A stretch of DNA of 64,000 nt from contig NC_079493.1 of NCBI RefSeq assembly GCF_030052815.1, positions 63,364,691-63,428,690 on the forward strand. The letters run 5' to 3'. The position numbers were made by a program, and so were the translations under genes. The notes under the pieces were generated by a model. It searched no databases. It saw only the letters and a program-made list of their open reading frames with translations, and was not told where the DNA came from. Below, piece by piece: positions 10,335-21,569 of this stretch (positions are counted from its first letter, which is position 1; each line of letters begins with the position of its first letter). Source of the DNA: Hevea brasiliensis. Lineage: Eukaryota; Streptophyta; Magnoliopsida; Malpighiales; Euphorbiaceae.

Positions 10335-11600
10335 ATGGACCTTACGTCACAGAGAGCAGTTGAGGAGGAAGTGGAGAGTCATGCTCCACCTGCAGCAGCT
10401 GAGACTGGGGGTATGGGAGAACCTGCTTCGCCAACTAAAGCAAAGCCTGCTCAGCCTCCACAGGCCATGTTTCATCAAATGGCCGAATTCTTTAAACAAA
10501 TGGCTAGGGTAATGCCACCACCACCACCACCTCCACAACCGAAATCACACCTGGAAAGATTGAGAAAGTTTGGAGCAGTGGACTTTTTTGGCAAGAGAGA
10601 AGATAATTCTGTTGCAGCCAAAAATTGGTTGAACAGAACAGGCAGAGTTCTAAAACAACTCCACTGCACTCCAGAGCAAAATCTAGAAGCTGCTGTATCT
10701 CTGCTACAAGACGACGCAGTACCTCCCAGGAATGGTGGGATACTGTGTCCAGTGAAGTACAGCCAGAAATAGTAACTTGGGACTTCTTCCTCTCCGAATT
10801 TAAGAAGAAATATGTGGGTAGTGTATACCTGGAAGAGAGAAGAAGAGAGTTCATTAGTCTGAGGCAGAGACAGCTGTCAGTGGCTGAGTATCAAAAGGAA
10901 TTTGTCCGATTAAGCCGCTATGGAAGGGAGATAGTCCCTAATGAAGCTGAAAGGTGCAAGAGATTTGAAGAGGGACTAAATGACAACATAAAGATCATGA
11001 TCACTGCTTTGGGAATTACCGACTTCACTAAGTTAGTGGAAGCTGTAATAAAGGTTGAAAAGGTAAGAATCAGTGAGCAAACTAGAAGGGCAAGACAACA
11101 GATGAGGGGCCCAGGTCAGTCTAGTTCATCTCCTGCATTTGGGAAGAAGTTCAAGGGTCCACCTGCACAGAGTTCAGGTCAGCTACAAGGTCGAGTCGGT
11201 CCCGGGGCCGGGCCACGATTTATCCCTAGGAGAGGTCAGTCCACACCATCAGTGGGCAGCTCTCCAGGGATGGGGTTCAGGGGACCAGCCCCAGCATCTT
11301 CTGCATGCCCACACTATTTGAAGTGGCACAAGGGGGAGTGTTGGAGAGTAACTGGTGCCTACTTAAGGTGTGGGTCAACAGAGCATTAGTTGAAGAACTG
11401 TCCACGCAGAACTACTACAGCTGCTCCAACACAAGCAGACAGACCTGCTCCTGCACCACAAAGGGATAGGAAATCGCAACGTCGGCGGTGGGATCATCAC
11501 GAGGCACTGCATCGAGCCAGCGAGAGAGGCGGATAGCGGACCACTGCGAGCTTATGCCACGAGAGCTCGGGAGGAGCAAGATGCCGGGCGTCATCGAGTA
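10335..11600 (+). pseudogene. gag: gag of A1, frameshifted
   Basis: The ATG at 10335 starts MDLTSQRAVEEEVESHAPPA, followed by a polyproline run (MPPPPPPPQP) and the gag core LRKFGAVDFFGKRED. Near 10715 the sequence differs from sister copy A2 (where YEWWDT is intact) and the frame shifts; the second half runs in another frame from about 10735 (EWWDTVSSEVQPEIVTWDFF) through KKYVGSVYLEERRREF. A zinc-knuckle-like region CPHYLKWHKGECWRVTGAY precedes TAG 11387-11389, which stands where A2 has a Gln codon. Downstream, the same frame continues through a basic linker to the protease, with another TAG near 11535. Gag would form the particle and bind element RNA. The Cys-to-Tyr changes in the knuckle relative to A2 (CPHC, GAC) suggest decay. 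Confidence 0.9.
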
Positions 11601-12207
11601 CGTTCTCCCTCTACAATACACCTGTGCATGCATTGGTGGATCCAGGATCCACCCATTCATACATCTGCATCAACTTACCCGTAGAAAGGGGGATACTAGT
11701 AGGGGAGAGTGACCAAGACATTCTGGTCACGAATCCATTAGGCCACAGTGTAGTGGTGAACAAAGTATACAAGGGTTGCCCGTTAAGGATTCAGGGGTAT
11801 GAATTCTTGGCAGACCTAATTGAGTTGCCCTTCCATGAGTTTGACGTGATTTTGGGAATGGACTGGTTTCACGTCATCAGGCAATAGTTGAATACAAATT
11901 GAAGAGAATTTCTTTAAAAACTTCTGAAGGTAATGAGATCACTGTTGTGGGGGAAAGGACAGATTTCTTGTCTAATGTCATCTCAGCCACAATTGCAAGA
12001 AGAATGATGAGAAAAGGCTGTGAAGCCTACCTAGCACATGTGGTGGATACTAGGCAGGCTAAGCCAAACCTGAGTGACATACCCACAGTAAGAGACTTCC
12101 CAGAGGTATTTCCTGAAGAGTTGCCTGGTTTGCCATTAGACAGGGAAGTTGAATTTGCTATTGAGACACTGCCGGGTACAGCACCCATTTCCATTGCTCC
12201 TTAAAGG
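11601..12207 (+). pseudogene. pol: Aspartic protease and linker to RT of A1, frameshifted
   Basis: HALVDPGSTHSYI (from about 11624) is the retropepsin active-site region, with DPGST in place of the usual D[ST]G[AS]T; the same proline is also in A2 and B, so it is ancestral here. It is followed by VILGMDW, the second conserved protease motif. A frameshift near 11885 puts the rest (LKRISLKT to [20 protein letters not shown]) in a different frame. TAA at 12202-12204 replaces the Tyr codon seen in sister copies just before the RT domain. Protease would cleave the Gag-Pol polyprotein. Confidence 0.88.
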
Positions 12208-13440
12208 ATGGCACCCACTGAATTGAGGGAGTTGAAAACTCAGTTGCAAGAGTTGCTTGATAAGGGGTTCATACGCCCCAGTGTGTCACCATGGGGAGCT
12301 CCAGTGCTGTTTGTAAAGAAAAAGGATGGGACTTTGAGGCTATGCATTGATTACCGGCAGTTGAATAAAGTGACTGTGAAGAACAAATATCCGTTGCCTA
12401 GAATTGATGATCTGTTTGATCAGTTGAAGGGAGCAGGAGTATTTTCTAAGATTGATCTCAGATCAGGGTATCATCAGTTGAGGGTGAAGGATGCAGATGT
12501 GCCAAAGACTGCATTCAGGACCCGATATGGGCATTATGAGTTTCTAGTGATGCCCTTTGGCCTAACAAATGCACCAGCGGCATTCATGGACCTTATGAAC
12601 CGTATCTTCCATCCACACTTAGATCGGTTCGTAGTGGTCTTTATTGATGATATTTTGGTGTATTCCAAGACCAGGGAAGAACATGATGAGCATTTGAGAA
12701 TTGTTCTGCAAACCCTGAGAGAAAAGAAGCTGTATGCTAAGTTGTCCAATTGTGACTTTTGGTTGAATGAGATTGCATTCCTTGGACACATAGTGTCAGC
12801 TGATGGGATTAGAGTGGATCCCAAGAAAATAGAAGCAGTGATGGAATGGAAGCCTCCCAGGAATACAACTGAGGTCAGAAGCTTCTTGGGGCTAGCTGGG
12901 TATTACAGAAGATTTGTGAAAGGATTTTCCCTAATAGCGGCTCCAATGACCAAGTTGTTACACAAGAATGTTAGATTTGACTGGAATGATAAATGTCATA
13001 CCAGTTTTGAGAAGTTGAAGGCTATGTTGATGGAGGCACCAGTGTTAACACAGCCAGTGTCAGGAAAGGACTTTGTGGTCTAAAGTGATGCCTCACATAA
13101 TGGGCTAGGGTGTGTATTGATGCAAAAGGGGAAAGTGATTGCCTATGCTTCCAGGCAGTTAAGGCCACATGAACAGAACTACCCTACCCATGATCTAGAG
13201 CTTGCAGCAATTATCTTCACACTGAAGATATGGAGGCATTACTTGTATGCTGAAAAGTGCTACATTTACACAAACCACAAAAGTCTGAAATATTTGCCAA
13301 CTCAGAAGGAGCTCAACCTTAGACAGAGGCGATGGATTGAGTTCCTAAAGGACTATGATTGTGTAATTGACTACCATCCTGGGAAGGCAAATGTAGTTGC
13401 TGATGCTTTGAGCAGAAAATCCATCACAGCTTGGAGATCA
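12208..13440 (+). pseudogene. pol: Reverse transcriptase and RNase H of A1, one internal stop
   Basis: RT motifs are in order: [40 protein letters not shown], and the catalytic FIDDILVYS, then [14 protein letters not shown] and [15 protein letters not shown] at 13081-13083 replaces the Tyr codon of the [10 protein letters not shown] motif where RNase H begins. RNase H then reads in the same frame: [22 protein letters not shown] and VVADALSRK. The second-last motif has Asn (codon 13273-13275) where the clade has Asp (TDHKSL in element B), removing a metal-binding residue. These domains would copy element RNA into DNA in cytoplasmic particles. Confidence 0.95.
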
Positions 13441-15025
13441 TTGAATACCCATCTATCTTTGGTTCGATATGGAGCTATTTTGGCTGAGTTGCAAGTGAGG
13501 CCAAACCTGTTACAGCAGATTTTAGATGGGCAGAAGGTAGATGAGAAGCTAATGGCTATTATGAGCAAAATCTCAGAGGGAAAAGCAACTGACTATGGGG
13601 TGAAAGCAGATGGTTATCTGTATTACAAAGGAAGACTATGTGTACCAGATGATGGGGAATTGAAGGCCAGTATTCTGAAAGAGGCACATACCAGTGTTTA
13701 TGCTATGCATCCAGGAAGTACAAAGATGTATCATGATCTAAAGCTTCAGTATTGGTGGCCTGGTATGAAGAAGGACATAGCTGACTATGTGACTAAATGC
13801 TTGACATGTCAGCAAGTCAAGGCAGAACATCAAGTTCCATCAGGTTTGCTACAGCCTATACGCATACCTGAATGGAAATGGGATCGGATCACCATGGATT
13901 TTGTAAGTGGTCTACCTCTCACCCAGAAGAAACATGATGCAGTATGGGTGATAGTGGATAGATTGACGAAGTCAGCACACTTTCTGCGATTAGGGTGACT
14001 ACTCCTTTGGAGAAGTTAGCAGAATTGTATATCAGTGAGATAGTTAGACTGCATGGAATTCCACTTTCCATCATATCTGATCGAGACCCAAGGTTTACAT
14101 CGAGATTTTGGAAGAAGTTGCATGAGTCCTTGCGTACACAACTCCACTTCAGCACAGCATTCCATCCTCAGACGGATGGACAATCCGAAAGAGTAATCCT
14201 GGTTAACAATTGAACCAATTGAATTAATACAACTATTGAACTAAAATGATAACAATAACATGAAATATATGTCAGGTCCTTGAGGATATGCTGAGGAGTT
14301 GTGTCATTGAGTTTGAGGAAAGTTGGGATAGATACCTCCCACTGGCAGAATTTGCATACAATAATAGCTACCAAGCTAGTATCCAAATGGCCCCATATGA
14401 AGCACTGTATGGGAGGAAATATAGAACTCCAGTGTGCTAGACTGAATTGGGCGAAGACAAACTGGTGGGGCCAGACCTGGTGAAACAGACCGAGGATAAA
14501 GTAAAACTAATCAAAGCCAATTTGAAGGTTGCCTCAGACAGACAGAAATCTTATGCCGACCTGAAGAGAAAAGAAATAGAATATGTGGTTGGTGATAAAG
14601 TGTTCCTCAAGGTGTCACCGTGGAAGAAGGTATTGAGGTTTGGAAGGAAAGGTAAGTTAAGCCCTAGGTTCATTGGCCCATATGAAGTCATTGAACGTGT
14701 GGGTCCAGTGGCCTATTGGCTAGCTTTACCACCAGAGCTGGAAAAGATCCACAATGTGTTCCACGTGTCCATGCTAAGAAGATACCGCTCAGATCCTTCA
14801 CATGTCATCTCCATGGAAGAAATTGAAATACAGCTGGATTTGACATATGAAGAAGAACCCATAAGAATCCTGGCTCGGGAAGTGAAAGAGTTGAGGAATA
14901 AGCAAATTCCACTAGTGAAAGTGCATTGGAGGCACCACAACACCGAGGAGGCAACTTGGGAAAGTGAAGAGACGATGAGGCAACAGTTCCCTCAACTGTT
15001 TGCATCAGGTAAATTTCGAGGATGA
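13441..15025 (+). pseudogene. pol: Integrase with C-terminal chromodomain of A1; contains an intron
   Basis: The zinc-binding HHCC region ([15 protein letters not shown], then KCLTCQQVK) is followed by the catalytic core: [24 protein letters not shown] and TDGQSER provide the two Asp and the Glu. A frameshift at about 13993 follows HFLRLG. Four codons after the catalytic Glu the frame is broken by an AT-rich 74-bp GT-AG insertion (14202-14275); coding resumes with [17 protein letters not shown] at 14438-14440 stands for Trp (VCW in sisters). The GPY/F-like region KLSPRFIGPYEVIERVG and tail IPLVKVHWRHHNTEEATWE, ending at 15025, form the chromodomain that in this lineage directs insertion into heterochromatin. 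Confidence 0.93.
14202..14275 (+). other. Putative GT-AG intron within integrase of A1
   Basis: The insertion starts GTTAACAATTG and ends ATATATGTCAG. It is AT-rich, has stops in frame, and removal joins SERVIL to VLEDML in phase 0, restoring the usual integrase sequence. The same insertion is at the same codon in A2 (34769-34843), where the borders are the textbook CAG|GTAAAC and TGTCAG|GT. Element B has the two parts contiguous (SERVIQILEDML). Splicing itself is inferred. Confidence 0.75.
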
Positions 15026-15035
15026 AATTTAAATT

Positions 15036-15047
15036 AGAGGGGAAGAG
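15036..15047 (+). other. Polypurine tract of A1
   Basis: AGAGGGGAAGAG lies one base before the 3' LTR. It is the expected primer for plus-strand DNA synthesis. Confidence 0.9.
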
Positions 15048-15048
15048 T

Positions 15049-18000
15049 TGTAACACCCTCCCAGTAGCAACTCCGTACATTCAAGTGTTCCGGTGACCAG
15101 TGTCGGTTCGGACAGCTAGAACGTCCAGAAAAATATTTAAACTAAAGTGAGGAACCATAATTAACTCAAATATTAATAAGAAAAATTTAGAAAAAATTTT
15201 AGAAATAAAATACAACTAAGTCAAATGAGCCGGTGCCCAAGCGATGGGTAACCCAGAGGGAAGTTGCGGTTCTCGCAACTAGGAGCCCTAGACCCGAGGA
15301 AAAATTCATAAAATAATTTTTGGGACTCCAGAGAAGGGTCATTGAGGTTCCAATGGCATTAGAATGCCAAGAAAATATTTAGAAAAATTTTTCAATCGGT
15401 ACAGACAATTTTGACCCGTTAAGCCAAACGGAGGGCATTTTGGTCATTTCACCTTCAGAGGCGATTTTTGGCCGACTTGTCCAGTTGAGTAAATAATTAT
15501 TATGACATAAAATATGAATTAATGTTGATGAAAAATTAATTTAAAGTTAGTAGAAAAGAAAAGAAAAAGAAAATGGAATTAAATTAGATTTATGGCATAG
15601 GATGACATCATTAAAAAGCTTCCCACCAATTAGAAATTGACAAGCCAATTAAAATGAGATAAATATAACTAAAATGAAGTAAAAAAATAAACACAATTTC
15701 TGCAATTCTCTTCCATTTCCCATAACCCATTTTCCCTTCCACCCAAACCACCATTAAAGCTCCCTTAAGCTTCATTTCCCACTTCAATTCACCTCAAAAC
15801 CTTATCCTTCCTTCACAAAAAATTATACCCACATCAAGGAGAAGTGTTTGGCAGCCAAGAAAACAAAAGAAAGTGGAAGAAAGTGAGGTGTGAACAAGCT
15901 TAGAAAATCACCAAAGAGGTTAGTGCCATAACCTTTGTTTTTACATCTTTCTAATCATGAATTTGAGCTAAGTTAAGTTAAAAATTTGACAAAAATTGAA
16001 TTAATGAAGCATGGTTATATTCCATGAAGTTTTGGCAGCCTTGACATGAGTTAGGGTTAGGAGAAATCTTTGGTTTAAAGTGACATATTGCTGCCCCTCT
16101 TATAAATTATATGATTAGTATAGCAAATTAGGAGTGGGATGCATGAATTGGAGGCTTGGTCAATTAGGGTTAGGGTTTTGGGAGTGAAACTTGGACTTTG
16201 CTTATGAAATGGTGAGTGAACATTCTAATGGTCAATTAGTGACCATTTGAGGTAATTTGACCATAATTTGAAGTGAATTAGAGTATTACAAACTGAATTG
16301 GTATGCTGCCTAGTGAGGGCAGCAGGGGAGGTTGTGAGTGCAGCCTGTTTGGACTGCCATATCTTTGGCTGTGTAGGTTCAATTGGTGTTTGGCCAACTG
16401 GACATGAAACTAGACATATAATGGCACAACTTTGCTGAGAAACCATGTCCAAAAAACAAAAGCAAGTGGACCAAAAGTTGGCCCCAATCCGGATACCCTG
16501 CAAGCAGATTCTGCAGAATGACCAAATGAACAGTAACTGTTCATTTGGCCATAACTCACTGTAAAATGGTCCATTTGACCTGAAATTTTTACAGAAACAA
16601 GATAAGATATAGACAAACAACTTTCATGAAGAAACCTACCCCAAATTATGACCAGAACCTATCCAACAAGGCACTCACAGTCACTGTTCATTGTACTGTA
16701 GATTTGGTAAATTCTGCAGTTTTCCAATCCGGCCAGCTGTGGTTTTTGGACCATATCTGGAGCTAAAAAACTCCAAATGGAGTGATTCAAAAAAATAAAT
16801 TCAACTAGACAAAATAAGGAACAACTTTCATGTTTACCATTTCCTCAAATTTCCACTGTAACAGTCCCTAATGGAACAGTAAATTTATGGTACAAAAACT
16901 GAAAATTCTGCCCCTTAGTGCTAAGTTTGGAAATGGATTTGGTGATTAATTCCAACAAGTTTTAAATGCAAAATGTGGTATATTGGGAGTGTTAAAACCA
17001 ATACACCTATTTTCTATCCAAAAGTCAACATTTTTGTTGACTAATGAAGTGAATAGTGACACCCAAAACTTGAAATTCAGAAATTGACGAATTTTAAAAT
17101 ATCAAATGCCCTAGTATGCCTAACAAGATTGGTTTGGATAGTTTGGCATGCCAATAGGGTTCAGTTAGCAGTACTGCACATGGCATTATGCCATTCTGTG
17201 ATTTTATGGCTTTTAGCCATTTTGATATTGTGTTGAAACTTGGCCTCGTGCCTAATACTATTTACAGCTTGTTAGCTGTTATGTTGCACACCGGGAGATA
17301 CATATGTGACCGATGGTGTGACGGCCCGAGGTACTTGATACCCAGTGCCAGTTTACCCGTTTATCCAGTCCAGTCGTCCAGTATAGGTTACTTGGGCAAC
17401 CAAATGAATGAAAATAGACAAAGTTAAAGAAATAAATGAATATAACAAATACAAAACAAATAAGACATATACATTCAATACATATTTATTTTCTGCTATT
17501 TTCTTTTATTTTATTATTGCACCACTAAGCATCATTGCTTAGCGCGTTGCTTTTGCTATGCGTAGGTTCTGGAGATACTGATCGTGAGGCTAGTAGACCG
17601 CAGACTGGGTGAGTTCATCCTGCAGCTCTGCATTGTGTCCGTGTCACCTCACCCTCCACAGTGCATTGGTAGGACACTAGATTTCATTTTGATATTTTGT
17701 AACTAATTTTTATTTTCTCATATGTAATCGAACTTATGAAATGTATTTTGATGTTCATGTAAATAATGAGAATTGTGTTTGTGAATGGAAAAGTGAATGT
17801 TTATCTGTGATTTATACATGATTATCACATGAGACGAATGATTGAGAAATGAATTTGAAAAATGTTGAGATTTTGATATTGGAGTTTGGGATTGATTGAA
17901 TATGAATATTGGAAGTGTTTTTCACAGGTTCCGAAGAACTGTTTTCTCCATTTTTAGCCGGCACTCTGCCGTATTTTCTTTAAAATCTTCGGAACCTCAA

Positions 18001-18155
18001 TAAATTATAATTTTGAAAAATGGCTCAAAGATATTATATTTCACAAGTTATATTCAAAAGCATGATAAAAGTTAATTAAGGTATAATAGAGTGTGCCGGT
18101 ACACCGTGTGACATTGCTTACTCGGGTATACTGTACACGGGTAAGGGGTGTCACA
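15049..18155 (+). repeat. 3' LTR of A1
   Basis: Collinear with the 5' LTR, from TGTAACACCCTCCCAGTAGC to GGTGTCACA, followed by TSD ATAAT at 18156-18160. It has the same palindrome at 17023-17042. Relative to the 5' LTR it has an extra short segment near 16470-16500 (ACCAAAAGTTGGCCCCAATC) that is also found in other LTR copies here, so the 5' LTR probably lost it. Confidence 0.95.
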
Positions 18156-18160
18156 ATAAT

Positions 18161-18391
18161 GTTGGTTCAATCTCATTTGACAAGAAAGATCGGAAATATA
18201 ATTGACTGGTCAGGGGACTTGCAATTGGTTTGAGAGATCGGTGAGGCTTTAAATGATATGGAGACTTAGTGTTGATTAGATTCCTTTTGAGGAGAGATCG
18301 GAAATGTGGTTAGTTGGCAAAGGGAGACTGTGTTGGGGATCGGCTTCAAAGTTTATTGGTTTCGGGGATTGGCCAAAATATGGTGTCGACA
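18161..18391 (+). other. Continuation of the Tat-like host sequence
   Basis: This AGATCGG-rich stretch has the same style as 6785-7120 and is separated from it only by A1 and its TSD. It ends abruptly at 18391/18392, where sequence identical in kind to the middle of element B's LTR begins. No gene is seen. Confidence 0.6.
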
Positions 18392-19109
18392 TACTGCATT
18401 TCAAATTTTTATTGTGCTTCACTTAGTATTTTTATACTCAGCGATAGCTTATTTTGCTGTCACAGATAAGGGCAAGGAAAAAGCAGCAGGGTGAGTTGCT
18501 GAATTGACAATGACTTCACTGATCTTTTTGTATGGGTATTTATTTATACCCTTGTAGTTATTTGATGTAAATATTGTAATGTCATATGTAATAATGTAAA
18601 GTTGAGCAGTTGTACAATATTGTAATAATATTATTTTGGATTTTCTTTTTGTAATTAAGATCTGTATTTGTAAATTAAGTACTATAGGCAATGTGAATGA
18701 ATTTATGGAGTATTTGAGATGACAAACTTTGGTTGAATTGTGGACTTAAATTGAATTGTGTTGACTTGAGTTGTTTTGGTGTTGGGAGTTGTGAAAACAA
18801 TTATTGGAAGTGTTTTTACATGATTTTGAGGAACTGTTTTCTCAAAATACAAATAGCACTCTGCTGAAATTTTTCCAAAATTTGCAAACAAATAAAATTG
18901 GATAAAATTTTTTTACTATTTTTGAAACTTCAATTAAATGTTTTTAATTCTTACCAAAATGCTCACCACTTCGAAAAGGTAAGAAAATGGTTTTAAAATC
19001 CCTTGTAGTGTACTTAATGAGTTATTGGTAGGTGAAGTTCGGTAGTTCATTAGTTCATTAGGTATTCTACGGGATCATGTTATGCATTATAGAGGGGTAA
19101 GGTGTGACA
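18392..19109 (+). repeat. Truncated 5' LTR of element B (3' 718 bp only)
   Basis: It aligns by eye with 48683 to 49395 in the 3' LTR, including TACTGCATTTCAAAT, the ACTCAGCGATAGCTTATTTTG segment and the end GGTAAGGTGTGACA. The upstream ~2.75 kb of this LTR is missing. No TSD is found at the break. Confidence 0.92.
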
Positions 19110-19117
19110 TATTTTAG

Positions 19118-19129
19118 TGGTATCAGAGC
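19118..19129 (+). other. Primer-binding site of element B (tRNA-Met type)
   Basis: TGGTATCAGAGC lies eight bases after the LTR end. Confidence 0.9.
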
Positions 19130-19300
19130 ATGGTTTTGCAATGAATTTTGACTATGTATGTGAATATTTATTTGATAAGTACAATTGCTTAAGTGTCTTT
19201 AATTGATACATATGACATATTTACATCATGAATATGCACTAACGGAGGTCAACCTCCTTGTGTTTGATCTCAGGAAGTAAAATTTTTTGTGGGAAATGAA

Positions 19301-19627
19301 ATGATAGAGGGAGATCGTTCCATGGAGCAATCTGTCGAGGCTGAGGTCCAAGGGGAAGCCCCAGCACTCCAGAATGTGAGTGGGTCAGCCACTCCAACTA
19401 CTACTCCAGCATCGCAGCTTCTTGCTCAGTTTGCATAGCAGATGGCTACATTTTTCCAACAAATGGCGAGAAATGTGCCACCTCAAGCTGAGATGTAAGC
19501 ACCTGCAGCACAACCACAGCCCTCGGCTCAGTAATATGAAAAATTAATGAAATTTGGGGCCACCGAGTTTAAGGGCACTATAGATCCACTTGAGGGATAA
19601 CAGTGGTTAGAGAGAATGGAACGGGTT
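19301..19627 (+). pseudogene. gag: gag of element B, N-terminal part
   Basis: The ATG at 19301 starts MIEGDRSMEQSVEAEVQGE. A Pro/Thr/Gln-rich region and FFQQMARNVPPQ, then KLMKFGATEFKG and WLERMERV follow. At least four in-frame stops (in FA-stop-QMATFF, EM-stop-APAA, AQ-stop-YEKL, LEG-stop-QWLE) show decay. The frame runs exactly into the TSD GGGTT (19623-19627) and resumes as FRKLQC after the solo LTR at 24072. Confidence 0.85.
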
Positions 19628-20817
19628 TGTGACACGCCTTACCCGACTACAGTGTAGCCGAGCAAGTTATGCCACTCAGTGTGCCGGAGCACTCTATTTT
19701 ATCTGATTTCATTACAGTTCTTGATTTATTTATTCAAAAACTTTATTGAAGATTTAGGCTATTTTTACTAAGTGTCAAAATCTAACTAAATTGGAAATTT
19801 CAAAAATTTTAACGATAATCCGACAAAGTGTCGGCTGTAATTTGGACTAATGATTATTACAACTCGCCAAAGACAATTTCAATATATACTCAATTTCTCA
19901 AACTGAATAGTCTCAAAAATTTTCAAACATAATGTATCTCAATACAGTATCCAGATTTCTCAGAAATCTCATTAGATTTTCAATATCTCAATATTCACAA
20001 GTATAATCTCATTATAACTTAAATTCAATTCACATACTAAAATACTTACTTTGAATAGCTTCCATAATTCATAGGTTAATTACATGAGTTTATTTTGTAC
20101 AAGATATACAAATAATTTACAATGTGCTAGGAATGAACAATATACATAACATGTATAAAATGTGCCCGTTCTACATGCTTTGCTGAGGAGGTGACAATCT
20201 GTAAGTCTTCTTCCACTTCTGCAGATCTGTACTCCAAAAATCTCGATCGGACGATCTCTGGTTTTACCTTGATACTGCGCGAGGAAGAAATTCCATCGCT
20301 CTTAGCATTTCTGCTTAGTGGTGCAATAATATAACCAGAAATAATATATACAAGTAAAGAAAGAAATAAATGATAATTCAGATACTCAAGAATCAATTTA
20401 ATTTGGTATGGTATTTCCAGATCAACGATCTTATATACTAGTTTGTTCCTCTTTGGAAGTGCTTAGTTTATAACTTTTCAAGAATACTAGCGGGTATATA
20501 ATTTATTCTATCTGTATTGTATTTCAAGTCATGCAGTTACGCAATTTATATTTTTGTTATGTTTCTTTTGCTAATCTCTTTTGCTTATTCATTCAATACT
20601 TAATTTAATTGTACTGGATTTTCATTATACTTAACTTAACTTAGCTGCTGAATTGAATAATACTTTAATTGATTGCCCAAGTAACCTATACTAGACGATT
20701 TGGATCGATAACGGGTCGTTGGCACCGACACCGCGGTGCCTCGGGCGTCATACCATGGGACGCAGAACGTCAACCATGTATGCAGTCAGTATGGCTAAAA
20801 AGCCATGATAACACATA

Positions 20818-20895
20818 ATCGGGCATAAAAGCCATGAATACGGGCATAAAAGCCATGAATACGGGCATAAAGCCATGAATACAGGCATAAAGCCT
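20818..20895. repeat. Short tandem repeat GGGCATAAAAGCCATGAATAC in solo LTR
   Basis: Three to four imperfect copies of a 20-21 bp unit (GGCATAAAGCCATGAATAC type) lie in a row. A related run is at about 40657-40732 in the chimeric insertion, supporting common origin of the two LTR halves. Confidence 0.8.
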
Positions 20896-21569
20896 TTCGC
20901 AGTACTGCTAACACAATACCCTATTGGCATGCCAAACTATCCAAACCAATCTTGTTAGGTATACTAGGGCATTTGATATTTTAAAATGTTAATATATTGT
21001 GCTTTATGACTTCATTTTTTTCATGATAAATTTCAATCATAATTCATACATTCATTTGATCATTTATATGATAACAATTCACATCAATTATTCTTTTATA
21101 CCATTGTACTCAAAATACTTCTCCTCTTTACAATAATGAGAACTAATGTATCATTCATACATTAATATGGTTTATTTATCCATTCGTTATGTTATTCATA
21201 TTGATCGCAATTCTAAACAATTGTTCACATGTACCATTGTATTCAAAACATTTTTCCTTTCTCATTTATACATTCAAGAATCTACTTATGTAATTACAAA
21301 TTTTATATTTCAAGTTGAGTTTCTAATATTTTATGAATTTCATTTGTGATGGGCATATATGCCCTAACTATCTATTCACATCAATTAGGTGACTTATTTT
21401 TCATGTTTCAAGTAATCCATGAATATTTCATGGATTTTAAATTTATGGCCTAAATTTCTTTTTAACAATTTTGACTAGGATGCATAGTCCATATTTGTTA
21501 TACAATTCTAAGCATTTAAGCTTAGAATTGGTTCTAGGTCTTCATCTTAATTCACTAATCATTTTGATT

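Larger units (their letters stand above)
7126..18155 (+). mobile_element. Tekay/Del-type Ty3-gypsy chromovirus A1, complete with both LTRs
   Basis: The termini are TGTAACACCC and GGTGTCACA. The 5-bp TSD ATAAT is at 7121-7125 and 18156-18160. Two LTRs of 3082 and 3107 bp flank an internal region with Met-initiator-type primer site, gag, protease, RT, RNase H, integrase with C-terminal chromodomain-like tail, and polypurine tract. The order PR-RT-RH-INT is that of Ty3/gypsy. The 3-kb LTRs and the tail IPLVKVHWRHH..EEATWE point to the Tekay (Del) clade. The LTRs differ at a few bases per hundred (7 differences in the first ~108 bp by eye), so insertion is not very recent. Stops and frameshifts make it non-autonomous today. 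Confidence 0.95.

Noticed and set aside
16225..16620. 131-codon open frame on the minus strand in the 3' LTR of A1
   Set aside because: The corresponding frame in the 5' LTR is broken by an indel, there is no domain, and the LTR module it covers is conserved as DNA rather than protein.
7126..18155. Possibility that A1 is an intact, autonomous element
   Set aside because: At least two gag/protease frame changes, two Tyr-to-TAA stops, an integrase frameshift at about 13993 and TAG at 14438 are present.
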